A stretch of 64,000 nt of DNA from Planctomycetota bacterium (GCA_027623235.1 JAQBVJ010000002.1:1-64000), one strand, 5' to 3'. Shown: positions 9,169 to 18,775, counted from the first letter of the stretch. Notes: generated by a model from the letters alone, not told the origin. Made by a program: numbers and translations.

Positions 9169-11862
9169 TTACGCCGCGCGAACCGCCGAGTCGGTCGCCT
9201 CAGCGAGGTCATCCGACAGCTCGTCGAGCAGGCCGCGGATAATCTGCTCGGCACTCAGCTTTTCTTCCAGCCAGCTGTCACGCATGTGTCGCCAGCGGGA
9301 CTCGCGCTGCTCCCATTCTTCGGCTCGGTTTCGCAGCCGCGATTCCTGCTCGTGGAGTTCCCGTTCCCGCTCGTTCATCCGTCGGCCGAAGGCCTGCCGT
9401 TCTGAATCGAGCCGCTGAGTTTCGTCCTCAAGCTGTTCCTGAGCGAACGCGACCATCCGGGCCGTCTCGTCGTTCTCGTCGGCCGAATGACGCAGCTCGC
9501 GCAACTGGCCGGCAACAATGGTGCGAACTTCTTCAACTCGTTCCTGCGCCCGCTCTTCTCCGAGCTCACCGGTCAGCTCCGCCAGCGCTTCCTCGGCCGC
9601 GAGTCGGACTTCAATGTTCTTGAGACTGGTCTCCTCAAGCTCTTTGCGAAGTTGATCGAGCCGCGTCGTCCGCTCTTCCAGCTTCTGCCGTTCCCGTGCA
9701 AAGTCCGTTCGCAGTCCTTCGTGTTCCTGCCGCAGCGTCTCGCGCTGCTGGGTGAGGCCTTCCCGGAGTGACTCGACCTCGCGCCGGTCTTCGTCGTGTT
9801 CTTTCTCAAACTGGCTTCGAGTTCTCGCGAAGACCTGTTCCTCACGCTGCAGCGACTGTTCTCGTTCGACGAGCACGTCGCGATGCCGATCCAGTTGAGC
9901 ACGACGGCGGCGAATCTGAGTGTCCGACGTCTCGACCGAGGCGAGCCAGCGTTGACGCTCGACGTAAAGTGTGTGCCGCTCCGAATCGATCCGTCGTGAT
10001 TCGTCGGCGAGCAATTCCTCAAGTTCCGCCCGCCCGACCAGAACCGCCGCCTCTCGTTCGTCGAGGCGAGTCCGCCCTTCCGTCAGATTCTCCGCGGCTT
10101 CCGCCACGGCCGCCTGATGCGCAGCGATCCGCTGCGCGAGCTCTTCCTCACGAATCGAAATCGACTCGTCAGTTCCCGCGAGGCGTTGCCGCAACTCGGA
10201 TTCAAACTGACCGCGAGCGGCCGCCAGGTGCGCCTGCTGGGCCACCTGTTCCCGCTCGATCGATTCCTGAAGCTGCTGTTTCTCCTGCACGATTTCAAGC
10301 CGGACCTGCTTCAGTGTCTCTTCCTGAGATTCACGGGTCCGAATCAGAGCCGACTGCTCTCGTTGCCGACGCGAATCAAACGCTTCGATCTCTTCCTGAA
10401 GCCGCTTCCGTTCGGCATCGATGTCGGTGGCCAGCTGCTGACGCAAGTCCTGCCGCTCTTCGTCCCAGCTCTCACGCAGTTCGGCCAGAGCCGCATTCTT
10501 CGCGATTCGGACTTCTTCTTCGAGCTGCTTTCGTCGCTGAGCCAGTGCCGATTCGCCATTGATCGCCAGCCGCTCCTGCTCCTGTCGTTGAGTTTGAAGC
10601 TCGATAAGCTCCTGAGACTGCTGCGTTTTCCAGTTCTCAACCTGCGTATGAAACTGGTCCTTCAACTGCCCGATTTCCTGCGAAGCCCGCTCGCGGTCCG
10701 TTTCGAGTTCCCGCTGCAGCTTCTGTTTTTCCTCTTCGAACACTGCGAGCTGTTGAGCACGCTGGTCGTCAAACTGTTTCCGCCGCTGTTCGAGATCCGT
10801 GCCGAACGTGACCCGACGACGCTCCAGCTCCGCTTCAAACGCCGACTGTTCTTCAGAAAGTTTCTGCTGATGCTCCGCCTGCAGTTTCTTAAACATTGCA
10901 TCAAACTGGCGTTGTTGATCCGCTTTCTGATCTTCGAGCTGCTGCGCTTCCTGTTTGTTGAGAAACTGCTTCTGGTCGAGCTGCTCGCGACGAACTCGCA
11001 GCTGCTCGTCCCACTGAGCCCGCTGCGCGTCAAGCTCCGCGCGTTCGGCAGCGATTCGCCCTTCGTGCAACTCCCGTGTTTCTTCAAGCCGAGTTCGCGC
11101 TGCGCGTGTCTCCGCGGCAAACTGTTCTTCGAGCCGCTGCAGCGCCGCTTTGTGAGCTTCGCCTTCCCGCTCGAGAGCGGCACGCTGTTCGGCCTGCTGT
11201 CGCAACCAGTCTTCGCGTTCTCTCTTGAGCCGCTCGCGGTCTGCATCGACATCTGCCGCGATTGATGACCGCAATCGACGCCGTTCGGCTTCGAGTTCGC
11301 GGCGAGCGTGCCGCATCGCTTCCTGCTGCTCGTCGCGCTGCTGTTCAGCTCGCGTGGCAATGTCTGTCCGTTCCGAATCGACGATGCTTCGCGCATGTTT
11401 CAAAGCCGAGCGTTCGATGTCGAGCTCGCGATCGACGCCGTCTCGAAGCTGCTTTCGTTCCGCGTCGAGTTCGCGCCGAATTTGACTCAGCTCGGCGCCC
11501 TGCTGCTCCAGCTGTTTCTCGCGCTGCTCCAGTTCAGCGAGCAGTCGTTGCCCTTGAGCCAGCTGCTGCGCGAAGGCGCTTTCGCGACCTTTCGCCTCAG
11601 TCTGCAGCTGGGATCGATCTTCCTCAAACCCCTGCCTCAGCATGCGGAACTGCCGCTGCTCCTTGTCAAATGCCGACAGTTGGTCGTTGAGCCTCGCCTC
11701 GCGCCGGTCAAGTTCTCCGGCCCGGCTGCGCAGGTCGGAAGCGAACTGACTCGCCTGAACCAGCAGATCGGTGTCGTCCGCCGGCAACGGTCCCGCGGAA
11801 CCGTAGCTCGATGAATGAGGCAAGGTGTGCGAATCAAAAGCAGCTTGATCGAAGCCGGACAT
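9169..11862 (-). CDS. Large coiled-coil protein
   Basis: An 897-residue protein that is almost entirely Glu/Gln/Arg/Leu-rich heptad coiled coil from about residue 40 to 880, with no P-loop, membrane segment or signal peptide. The ATG at 11862 has a strong GGAGGA eight bases upstream. The N-terminal 40 residues are Ser/Pro-rich and disordered; the last 20 residues return to a helical acidic end (LLDELSDDLAEATDSAV). It resembles SMC or myosin-rod arms only by coiled-coil composition. Such proteins are often structural or scaffolding; no function can be assigned. It stands alone between two intergenic regions. Confidence 0.8.
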   Translation of the reverse strand: MSGFDQAAFDSHTLPHSSSYGSAGPLPADDTDLLVQASQFASDLRSRAGELDRREARLNDQLSAFDKEQRQFRMLRQGFEEDRSQLQTEAKGRESAFAQQLAQGQRLLAELEQREKQLEQQGAELSQIRRELDAERKQLRDGVDRELDIERSALKHARSIVDSERTDIATRAEQQRDEQQEAMRHARRELEAERRRLRSSIAADVDADRERLKREREDWLRQQAEQRAALEREGEAHKAALQRLEEQFAAETRAARTRLEETRELHEGRIAAERAELDAQRAQWDEQLRVRREQLDQKQFLNKQEAQQLEDQKADQQRQFDAMFKKLQAEHQQKLSEEQSAFEAELERRRVTFGTDLEQRRKQFDDQRAQQLAVFEEEKQKLQRELETDRERASQEIGQLKDQFHTQVENWKTQQSQELIELQTQRQEQERLAINGESALAQRRKQLEEEVRIAKNAALAELRESWDEERQDLRQQLATDIDAERKRLQEEIEAFDSRRQREQSALIRTRESQEETLKQVRLEIVQEKQQLQESIEREQVAQQAHLAAARGQFESELRQRLAGTDESISIREEELAQRIAAHQAAVAEAAENLTEGRTRLDEREAAVLVGRAELEELLADESRRIDSERHTLYVERQRWLASVETSDTQIRRRRAQLDRHRDVLVEREQSLQREEQVFARTRSQFEKEHDEDRREVESLREGLTQQRETLRQEHEGLRTDFARERQKLEERTTRLDQLRKELEETSLKNIEVRLAAEEALAELTGELGEERAQERVEEVRTIVAGQLRELRHSADENDETARMVAFAQEQLEDETQRLDSERQAFGRRMNERERELHEQESRLRNRAEEWEQRESRWRHMRDSWLEEKLSAEQIIRGLLDELSDDLAEATDSAVRAA

Positions 11863-12074
11863 TCAGCGAGTCCTCCATGACCCGTGTAGTGCAGAATCCG
11901 ACAGCACGAAACGCATCGTTGATTTGCGCATCATGCCTTGCGGCTGAGATGACGACGAACCGTCACCGCCAATCCTCGATGGCGCAGGATTATCCGACGG
12001 ATGCGGAAATCGTGTCAACAGGCGTTACTCGTGGCAGTCTGGAGAGTTACGGCAAAGAGAGCTGGAGGCGGCCA

Positions 12075-12431
12075 TCAGACATCCCAGCCGTCGATGCTCT
12101 CTGCGAATCTCCCGAGCCCTCGCTCATCAAGCTGGCGTTCGACGATTTCCTTTTTCGAGCGGGCGTTCAACCCGTTCAGCAGACCGAGAATGATCGCTCC
12201 ACACACGATTGAACTGACTTCAACAACCCGCATCGGCAATTGAAACTCGCGAAGGTCCGCTGAAATTTCGGCAGCACTGCAGTACTCCCCGAACTTCGTT
12301 CGGCCGTAAAGCAGCTCGATTCCACCCATGTCGCGCGCCCATTCGTAGTCGAACGGTCCGTACTCCAGGTTGCGATGGCGCACCCAGAATGCGGTCCCTT
12401 CAAAGCGAAGACCGGTTGGCGACGATGACAC
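12075..12431 (-). CDS. Conserved hypothetical protein
   Basis: A 118-residue protein containing FWVRHRNLEYGPFDYEWARDMGGIELLYG near the N-terminus and one hydrophobic stretch (VVEVSSIVCGAIILGLLNGL, about 68-88) that could be a membrane helix. The YGPF-containing segment vaguely recalls GYF-like domains, but I cannot assign a family. It follows the EI24/CysZ-like gene by 21 bases on the same strand, so the two probably form an operon. Confidence 0.6.
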   Translation of the reverse strand: MSSSPTGLRFEGTAFWVRHRNLEYGPFDYEWARDMGGIELLYGRTKFGEYCSAAEISADLREFQLPMRVVEVSSIVCGAIILGLLNGLNARSKKEIVERQLDERGLGRFAESIDGWDV

Positions 12432-12452
12432 GACATCTCCTTCTGCCAGCGC

Positions 12453-13340
12453 TCAGCCCGGCGGATTTTCGCTCTCAGATTTACTTGCTGCTTCAGCCAA
12501 CTGTTCCTCAGCCAACTGTTCCTCAGCCAACTGTTCCTCAGCCAACTGTTCCTCAGTCGGCACATCGATCGGCAGACCGGTCAGGCGGCGATGAATGAGC
12601 ACGGCTCCGACGACGGCCGTCGTCTGAAACACCGCCCCGACAACAGGGACCAGCATCAGTCCGGTCACAACCGCGCCGATTCCCAACGTCGCTCCGCGCC
12701 AGGTCTTGGCAAACTCCTGTCGTTCGAGCCAGCGTTTGCCACGTAGCTCGAGCGGGAATCCCAGGAACTCACTCCCCAGAATAAACGCATCGACGTAAAG
12801 ACCGAGCGAAACCGCTGCGAGCGAACCGACTCCCGGAACGACGTGCAGCGCAAGCAGCAGGACATTGACCACCACCAGCTTCAGCGAGGCCCGCAGTGCA
12901 TCAATGATGCCCGCCATCGTGGAAACTTCCGCGAGCTCTTCTTCCTTCGCCCCGAGATGCAGCTCCACTTTCCTCGCGAGCTTCGAAAAAGCAAAACCGC
13001 AGAAGACACTCATCAGCACGAGATAGCCGATGAACGCGATTCCCAGAGTCAGGAGCAGCATCCCGGTAAAGTAAATCCACCATTGAATCCGGTCCCAGAG
13101 CCCGTCTCCGAGCCCTTGCGTCGCCCACTCGACCAGCCACTGCCCCAACCGAAACGCTCCCAGCCACACAACAAAGGCGACAATCACGTTCAGCACAACG
13201 GGCCAGACTCCGTACGCCCAGAGCGACGGATGACGGCACATGAAAAAGAAGCCGTCAATGCTCGCGCGGATTCCGTAACCGAATCCGCGAGTCAGCCTGA
13301 CCGCTGTGGGTGGCGTTGAAGTGACTTTTGATGACGACAT
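12453..13340 (-). CDS. EI24/CysZ-like integral membrane protein
   Basis: The 295-residue product has the layout of the EI24 domain family (PF07264), which includes the sulfate permease CysZ: GFGYGIRASIDGFFFMCRHPSLWAYGVWPVVLN at the N-terminus, followed by about four to five hydrophobic helices and the conserved ending VPVVGAVFQTTAVVGAVLIHR. The cytoplasmic tail after residue 265 is made of four EEQLA units encoded by perfect 15-base repeats. A role in sulfate uptake is possible but bacterial EI24 proteins are not all CysZ, so the substrate is left open. Confidence 0.72.
   Translation of the reverse strand: MSSSKVTSTPPTAVRLTRGFGYGIRASIDGFFFMCRHPSLWAYGVWPVVLNVIVAFVVWLGAFRLGQWLVEWATQGLGDGLWDRIQWWIYFTGMLLLTLGIAFIGYLVLMSVFCGFAFSKLARKVELHLGAKEEELAEVSTMAGIIDALRASLKLVVVNVLLLALHVVPGVGSLAAVSLGLYVDAFILGSEFLGFPLELRGKRWLERQEFAKTWRGATLGIGAVVTGLMLVPVVGAVFQTTAVVGAVLIHRRLTGLPIDVPTEEQLAEEQLAEEQLAEEQLAEAASKSESENPPG
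12494..12553. repeat. Four perfect 15-bp tandem repeats in coding sequence
   Basis: The unit cagccaactgttcct occurs four times without mismatch, encoding four Glu-Glu-Gln-Leu-Ala units at the C-terminal tail of the EI24-like protein. Perfect identity suggests recent slippage expansion and a length-variable tail. Confidence 0.95.
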
Positions 13341-13560
13341 CGATCTCTGCTGATTTGGACTCGCTCTTCAGGCAGACCTGCACGAGCACGCTGGATATCG
13401 AATCGCCCCTTTCGCATCAATGCCAGCCACAGCGATGTCCGACGAATCTCAGCGTCGACCGGGGAGATCTCCCTCTCAGGTGGGAGCCTGGCAGAACAAC
13501 GCACGTCCGATAAACTTCCACTCGACCTCAACGCCCATGCGTCCAGAAATCGGATTTATT

Positions 13561-14874
13561 ATGCGACACATTCTTCTTTGCGTGCTGGCTCTCGTTCTTG
13601 TGTCTTCCCGTGCCCAGGCGGCTCCGCCCAACGTAGTCATGATCATCTCAGACGATCAGGCGTGGACGGACTACTCATTTCTCGGGCACGAGCATATCCA
13701 GACGCCGAACATCGACCGCCTGGCCGCCGAATCGCTGACGTTCACGCGAGGGTACGTTCCGGACAGCCTCTGTCGGCCGTCCCTCGCAACTCTCATCAGC
13801 GGCCTGTATCCGCATCAGCATGGCATCGTCGGGAACGACCCACCGCCACCAGCCGGACTCGATGGTCAGACCTCGCGTGAATTGCGTGCCAGTCCGCGAT
13901 ACCTGCAGAGGCGGATCGAGTACCTGCGACACATCGATAACGCACCACGCGTCGCTGAGTTGCTCAAGGCAAAAGGCTACATCAGCCACCAGTCGGGAAA
14001 ATGGTGGGAGGGTCACTTCACGCGAGGCGGCTTCACGCACGGCATGACTCACGGCGACCGCACGAAGGGAGGCCGGCACGGCGACCTCGGGCTGTCGATT
14101 GGACGGACGGGAATGAAACCCGTTTTCGACTTCATCGACGGAGCGGTTAAAGACTCCAAACCGTTTTTCGTCTACTACGCGCCGTTCATGCCTCACACAC
14201 CTCATACTCCGCCCGAGCGAATTCTCAAAAAGTACCGCGACAAAACACCGCATCTCCCGATCGCCAGATACTGGGCGATGTGCGACTGGTTTGACGAAAC
14301 GGTCGGACAACTCGTCACCAGAATCGACGAGAGCAGCCTCGCCGAAGACACGATCATTCTCTATGTCACCGACAATGGCTGGATCAATCTGGAAGAACGC
14401 AGCGCTTACGCCCCCCGCTCCAAACGATCTCAGTATGACGGCGGAACGCGAACTCCGATCATGGTCCGCTGGAAAGGCCACGTGCAGCCGAAAATGGATC
14501 GCGAGCACCTCGCCAGTTCAATCGACTTTGTACCGACCATGCTGGCGGCAGCCGGCCTCGAGCCAACGAAAGAGATGCAGGGAATCAACCTGCTCGACGA
14601 CAAAGCCGTTTCGAGCCGAAAGCGCATCTTCGGCGAGATTCTCGAGCACGATATTCAGCACATGACGGACCCCGTCGCCAGCCTGCGTTTCCGCTGGGTC
14701 ATCGAGGGCAAATGGAAGCTGATTGTGCCTCACCCCGACCGGGAACCAAACGCACCGGTCGAGCTGTTCGACATCCTCGCCGACCCGCACGAACAGCAGA
14801 ACCTGGCTGCCGACAATGCCCAGGTTGTCAGCGACCTGACGGCGAAAATCGATTCCTGGTGGAACGTCAGGTAG
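13561..14874 (+). CDS. Secreted sulfatase (alkaline phosphatase superfamily)
   Basis: From the ATG at 13561 the 437-residue product starts with a signal peptide (MRHILLCVLALVLVSSRAQA). Sulfatase features: NVVMIISDDQ (metal ligands D31-D32), TPNIDRLA, the formylglycine site C71 in SLCRPSLATLISGLYP, and ILYVTDNGW in the second metal-binding segment. Sulfatases hydrolyse sulfate esters after a maturase converts the Cys. The usual Arg of CxPxR is Leu here (CRPSL). The reading frame extends to 13420 but those residues precede the signal peptide; a start at 13537 is possible. No carbohydrate-related neighbours were seen, so the substrate is unknown. Confidence 0.9.
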   Translation: MRHILLCVLALVLVSSRAQAAPPNVVMIISDDQAWTDYSFLGHEHIQTPNIDRLAAESLTFTRGYVPDSLCRPSLATLISGLYPHQHGIVGNDPPPPAGLDGQTSRELRASPRYLQRRIEYLRHIDNAPRVAELLKAKGYISHQSGKWWEGHFTRGGFTHGMTHGDRTKGGRHGDLGLSIGRTGMKPVFDFIDGAVKDSKPFFVYYAPFMPHTPHTPPERILKKYRDKTPHLPIARYWAMCDWFDETVGQLVTRIDESSLAEDTIILYVTDNGWINLEERSAYAPRSKRSQYDGGTRTPIMVRWKGHVQPKMDREHLASSIDFVPTMLAAAGLEPTKEMQGINLLDDKAVSSRKRIFGEILEHDIQHMTDPVASLRFRWVIEGKWKLIVPHPDREPNAPVELFDILADPHEQQNLAADNAQVVSDLTAKIDSWWNVR

Positions 14875-14885
14875 CGGCCTGACCT

Positions 14886-15866
14886 CTAACGAAGCCGCGT
14901 CCCGGTGACGTCGTGCGCCTGAATTGCGTGCCGGACGCGCGTGTACTTGACCGGATCCCGTTTGAATATCGTTCGCGATTCGGAATCGACGAACAAGTAC
15001 AGCTGTCGGTCAAAAAAAGCTCCGTACTGCACACTGCCCTGCACGGCCTGGTCGGACTCCCAGAGGGCAACAGGATCACAGCCAAGCATCTTCGGCACAA
15101 ACTGCCAGGGGGTCTGCTTGAACTGTTGATGCTCTTCCTCACTCGCGAGGTAATAAATGACCCCCTGATGCGTCACGGCAAGGTCCTTGCGACCGAGCAG
15201 CCACTGCCGCTGAGCGTTAATCGCAACCGGGCTGTAACCGTCGAGGCCAATTAACGGCGACTGAGTTTCCACCAGAGGACCGACGGCATTCGGCGAGACG
15301 GACGGTTGCGAACTTCCAGACTCCGGCCGAGCCTGAGGCTCAATCGACGACGCGATGGACTCACCGGATTGAAGCTGGGCAAGGGCGAGGGCGAGGTCTC
15401 TGGCTTTGCTCAGTACGACCTGATGTTCCTTTTGAGTCTGCGTCAGAAATCGAAAATACTGAGACTTCGATTTGCGACCGCTCGTGCTGCCAAGAATTCT
15501 CCCGCCCGGTTCCACGATGACGTCAGACGGATATCCAGTCACTTTAAAGCCTTTGACCAGCCAGCCGTGCTGATCGCCATCGAGTTTTAATCCGACGAAC
15601 TGCTCACCGAGAACCTCTCGCATCGCAGGCGTCCCCAGAAACTCCGCTTCCATCTGGCGACACGGTCCACACCAGCTCGTGTGAAAATGAACGATCAACG
15701 GCAGACCAAGTCGACGGGATTCATCCCGTGCTTCCTTGTAGTCGTGCAGCCATTCTCGTGAAGCGAGGACTTCTTCGGGGGTGGTCGTCTGCGACAGAGC
15801 GAACCCCGCCCCGATCGCTACAACCGTCAAAGTCAATGTGCATGCAGTAGTCCATCGTCGCAGCAT
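14886..15866 (-). CDS. Thioredoxin-YHS domain protein, exported
   Basis: The ATG at 15866 has an excellent AAGGAG seven bases upstream and opens a signal peptide (TTACTLTLTVVAIGAGFALS). A thioredoxin-like domain follows with WCGPC (CGPC at 66-69) and a cis-Pro region (GYPSDVIVEPGG). After a Ser/Pro-rich linker, the C-terminal 110 residues show two YHS-like halves (GVIYYLASEEEHQQF, then RQLYLFVDSESR). YHS domains are often metal-associated. The combination suggests a periplasmic redox or metal-related role; the substrate is unknown. The gene converges with the sulfatase gene. Confidence 0.85.
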   Translation of the reverse strand: MLRRWTTACTLTLTVVAIGAGFALSQTTTPEEVLASREWLHDYKEARDESRRLGLPLIVHFHTSWCGPCRQMEAEFLGTPAMREVLGEQFVGLKLDGDQHGWLVKGFKVTGYPSDVIVEPGGRILGSTSGRKSKSQYFRFLTQTQKEHQVVLSKARDLALALAQLQSGESIASSIEPQARPESGSSQPSVSPNAVGPLVETQSPLIGLDGYSPVAINAQRQWLLGRKDLAVTHQGVIYYLASEEEHQQFKQTPWQFVPKMLGCDPVALWESDQAVQGSVQYGAFFDRQLYLFVDSESRTIFKRDPVKYTRVRHAIQAHDVTGTRLR

Positions 15867-16172
15867 GACCGCTCTCCTTGTTGGCTGAAGACGACTCGCT
15901 GTCGCCATCCGTCAGCGCGATTGACCGGAGGACCAAACTGGGAGTGGCCCACCTTCCGGGTCTATCGACCAATCGATTGCAAGGAGTGGCTATCGATCGA
16001 GGTCCGCGTGTCCGTTTTAAACCTCACATGCCGGTTTTAACGGTTATGCGGAAGAGTGATTCGAAGCGACTTCAAAATCCCTCCCGCAAGCTGACTTCAG
16101 CGCACAAAAAAGCCCGATCGACGGAGGCCGACCGGGCTGAATGATCTGTTGCAGCGGGGAGTACTTCGCGTT
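15867..16172. other. Intergenic region with rplU terminator
   Basis: Holds the promoter region of the thioredoxin-YHS gene at its left side and a Rho-independent terminator for rplU (16105-16138) at its right side. No gene is visible. Confidence 0.6.
16105..16138 (-). terminator. Rho-independent terminator after rplU
   Basis: On the minus strand a ten-base-pair GC-rich stem (AGCCCGGTCG pairing with CGATCGGGCT, one G-T wobble) is followed directly by six T. It lies 34 bases after the L21 stop codon. Confidence 0.88.
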
Positions 16173-16535
16173 CTATTCTGCGGTGCTGGCTGCAGGAGTT
16201 TCCACAATGTCGAGGCCAGGAATGGTCACGTCTGTAATCCGAACGACCGTGTGACGCTGACGATGCCCTGTGTGCCGACGGGAATTTTTACGCCGACGAA
16301 ACTTCTGAATTTCCAACTTAGGGCCTTTGTACTCAGCCGTTACGACCTCCGCGGCGACCTGAGCTCCGTCAATCGAAGGTCGCCCGACGACGCTGGTTCC
16401 ACCACCGTTGGCGAGAAGAACCTTGTCAAAACTCAAAGCATCCCCTTCGCTGACGCTGTCGCGGTAGTCGACAGTCAGAGTGTCACCCGGAGAAACGCGG
16501 TACTGGCGGCTGCCATCTTCAATAATCGCAAACAT
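16173..16535 (-). CDS. rplU: 50S ribosomal protein L21
   Basis: The 120-residue product begins MFAIIEDGSRQYRVSPGD and has KFRRRKNSRRHTGHRQRHTVVRI, the L21 RNA-binding signature (usually KRRRRKNYRRKQGHRQ...). The C-terminus carries a short acidic/Ala extension (IVETPAASTAE). L21 binds 23S rRNA in the large subunit. rpmA (L27), often the next gene in bacteria, is not found downstream; a terminator closes the unit. RNase G/E lies upstream on the same strand, an association seen in many bacteria. Confidence 0.97.
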   Translation of the reverse strand: MFAIIEDGSRQYRVSPGDTLTVDYRDSVSEGDALSFDKVLLANGGGTSVVGRPSIDGAQVAAEVVTAEYKGPKLEIQKFRRRKNSRRHTGHRQRHTVVRITDVTIPGLDIVETPAASTAE

Positions 16536-16695
16536 AACTCGACCTGTTTTCTGTTGGCATCAGTCCATTGTCTGCCCCAGAGAATACGTGCGTTCCCCTC
16601 TGAGGGCCATCCGTGAAGCGGGACAGAATAATCATCTGCAGGAACGATTGCGAGTCCCGAGCACCCATTTCCCCGATCGTGAATCTCATTTCCCG

Positions 16696-18252
16696 TCACA
16701 CACCCGGAGTCGCGACTCGTTTCGTATGCCGGGCCGAATCCGAATACTCAATCACAATGTGATTTGGATTCACGTCGCTCCGGGCACGGATGCTGATTGT
16801 CACCTGGGATTTATCCTCAATCGCATTGAGGTCCCGACGTTTTCGGTTGCTCAGGTAGTCCGCAACCTCGTGATCAACCTCAACCGTGATCTGCTCCACA
16901 CTGTCCTTTGAAGCCGTCGTAATCAGCTGCCGCATGACCTCAATGGCCACACTTTCAGCGGTCTTGACGAGCCCCGTTCCGGCACAGCACGGGCAGTCCT
17001 TGTAGATGCTGCGACGAAGTGACGGACGAATCCGCTGGCGAGTCATTTCGATCAGCCCGAACGGACTGATTCTGAGAATCTTCGACCGCGCCCGATCACG
17101 CTCCATCGCCTTTCTCAGGGCACGTTCGACGCCGCGCCGGTGCTTCTCCTCACGCATATCAATAAAGTCATTGACGATGACTCCACCCATGTCGCGCAGA
17201 CGAATCTGGCGGGCGATTTCTTCGGCCGCTCGCAGATTGACCTGATAGGCCGTTTCCTCGGCGTCGTCGTCGACTCGACTGTTTCCACTGTTAACGTCGA
17301 TTGCGACCAGAGCTTCTGTCTGGTCGATCACAATCGATCCGCCACCTTTGAGCGGCACATGACGGTGCTGAATCCGGGCAATCTCGTCTTCGATCTGGTA
17401 CTTGTGGAAGATCGATTCCTGAGAATCGTAGTGATGAATCCGGTCGACCTGTTTCGGAAGAACTCCCCGCATGAACTCCCGAGCCCGTTCGCAGGCTTCC
17501 GCCTCGTCGATCCAGACCGCGTCGATTTCGCTTGAGTAGATGTCGCGAATCGTGCGGATGATCATGTCGCTGTCCTGGTAGATGTCGCAGGGAGCGGAGG
17601 CTTTCTGCAACCGCCCGACGATCGTCTTCCAGAGCCGCACCAGGTAATTCAGATCCCTCTCCAGATCGTCCGCCGACCGATCGACACCGGCCGTCCGAAT
17701 GATGAAGCCGAGACCGGGAGGCGGCGCCAGCGCGTTCATGGTTTTTCGCAGCTTCCGCCGAACGTCGTCGTCAGGAATTTTGCGTGACACCCCGACTCGC
17801 TGCAGGCCGGGCATCAGCACCAGATAGCGACCAGGAATACTGATGTAAGTGGAAAGTGTCGGTCCTTTGGTTCCGATCCCTTCCTTGATGACCTGCACGA
17901 GGACTTCGCTGCCTTTGCGAAGAATCTCCTGAATCGGCGGCTTGTTGCGGACGCTTCGCTCGTTGAACTTGCGTCCGTTGCGCGGCGGTTCGGGCTCTCC
18001 GTCCTGCAGATGCTTGAAGTACTGCTGGTCCACATCGCTGACGTGGAGGAAGCCGTTGCGGCCGACGCCGAAATCGACAAAGGCGGCCTGGATACTCGCC
18101 TCAATATTAACGACACGGCCTTTGTAGATGTTGCCGACGCAATTATCGAGGCTGTTGCGTTCAACGTAAAGCTCTTCGAGAACTCCGTCCTCGATCAGGC
18201 CAATCCGGCTCTCTTCCGGCTGGCGAACGTTGATCAGCATTTCCTTCTTCAT
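16696..18252 (-). CDS. rng: Ribonuclease G/E family endoribonuclease
   Basis: The start at 18252 (MKKEMLINVRQPEESRIGL) has AGGGG eight bases upstream; an in-frame ATG at 18276 is less likely. The 518-residue product has an N-terminal S1-like domain (GNIYKGRVVNIEASIQAAFVDFG), the catalytic metal-binding Asp residues in VAIDVNSG and GGVIVNDFIDM, and the CPCC zinc-link motif in DCPCCAGTG. The length fits RNase G rather than full RNase E, whose degradosome scaffold is absent. It processes rRNA and mRNA in the cytoplasm. Confidence 0.94.
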   Translation of the reverse strand: MKKEMLINVRQPEESRIGLIEDGVLEELYVERNSLDNCVGNIYKGRVVNIEASIQAAFVDFGVGRNGFLHVSDVDQQYFKHLQDGEPEPPRNGRKFNERSVRNKPPIQEILRKGSEVLVQVIKEGIGTKGPTLSTYISIPGRYLVLMPGLQRVGVSRKIPDDDVRRKLRKTMNALAPPPGLGFIIRTAGVDRSADDLERDLNYLVRLWKTIVGRLQKASAPCDIYQDSDMIIRTIRDIYSSEIDAVWIDEAEACERAREFMRGVLPKQVDRIHHYDSQESIFHKYQIEDEIARIQHRHVPLKGGGSIVIDQTEALVAIDVNSGNSRVDDDAEETAYQVNLRAAEEIARQIRLRDMGGVIVNDFIDMREEKHRRGVERALRKAMERDRARSKILRISPFGLIEMTRQRIRPSLRRSIYKDCPCCAGTGLVKTAESVAIEVMRQLITTASKDSVEQITVEVDHEVADYLSNRKRRDLNAIEDKSQVTISIRARSDVNPNHIVIEYSDSARHTKRVATPGV

Positions 18253-18775
18253 GAATGACCCCTTGTTGTGGGGCATTCTCTCGCAGGTTTTCCGTTCGCG
18301 TGCGTTGATTCAAACCAACTGTGCTCGTCAAGCCGCTGTTCGGCACGACGCTCGAATTCAGGTTCGTTTGATCCCAATGTTGAGCAAAAAGGCTCATGGC
18401 AAAAGCCAGGACGTTTTCACTCAGCCACCGTTTCTGAACGATTTCAGCAATGCACACAAATCGGCGAGAAGGTCTGGACCGTGACGGTCTGTTTCGGACG
18501 CGGCTTCAACCCGAACTTGCCGGGAAAAGCGACTTTCAGCCTGGCGCGTCTCGACTGCGACAAAACGAGACTCCGGAAAAACCTGCAGATAGCAGGGGTG
18601 ACGTCGGAGCAGACTCGTTCTGAAGCTGGCCGCACGAAAAAAAACTCCTCGTTTGCCAACGTTTCGTCGGCACTGAAGCGAGAGGAATACCCTGATGGAA
18701 TGAGTGTTCGGGATGGAAAGTTGTTCGGTTGCGAGCTGAGTAGCAGCTCGATTTTCCTTCGATGAGTTCGGGAAT
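18253..18775. other. Intergenic region between ptsI and rng
   Basis: A 523-base gap within an otherwise tightly packed minus-strand block. It should contain the rng promoter. A small hairpin (CGAGCTGAGTAGCAGCTCG near 18732-18750) is visible, but it is not followed by a T-run in the ptsI direction. Open frames on both strands here show no family resemblance. Confidence 0.45.

Noticed and set aside
8763-9254. N-terminal extension of the secreted protein at 8022-8762
   Set aside because: It runs through a palindromic repeat and into the coiled-coil gene; the internal ATG at 8762 has a good ribosome binding site and a signal peptide.
10117-11265. 382-residue plus-strand open frame inside the coiled-coil gene
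   Set aside because: Mirror of the Glu/Gln/Arg-rich gene, giving a Leu/Phe/Arg-rich product typical of a shadow frame.
18268-18765. 165-residue plus-strand open frame between rng and ptsI
   Set aside because: No recognisable motif and no convincing ribosome binding site; it fills an intergenic gap on the opposite strand to the neighbouring genes.
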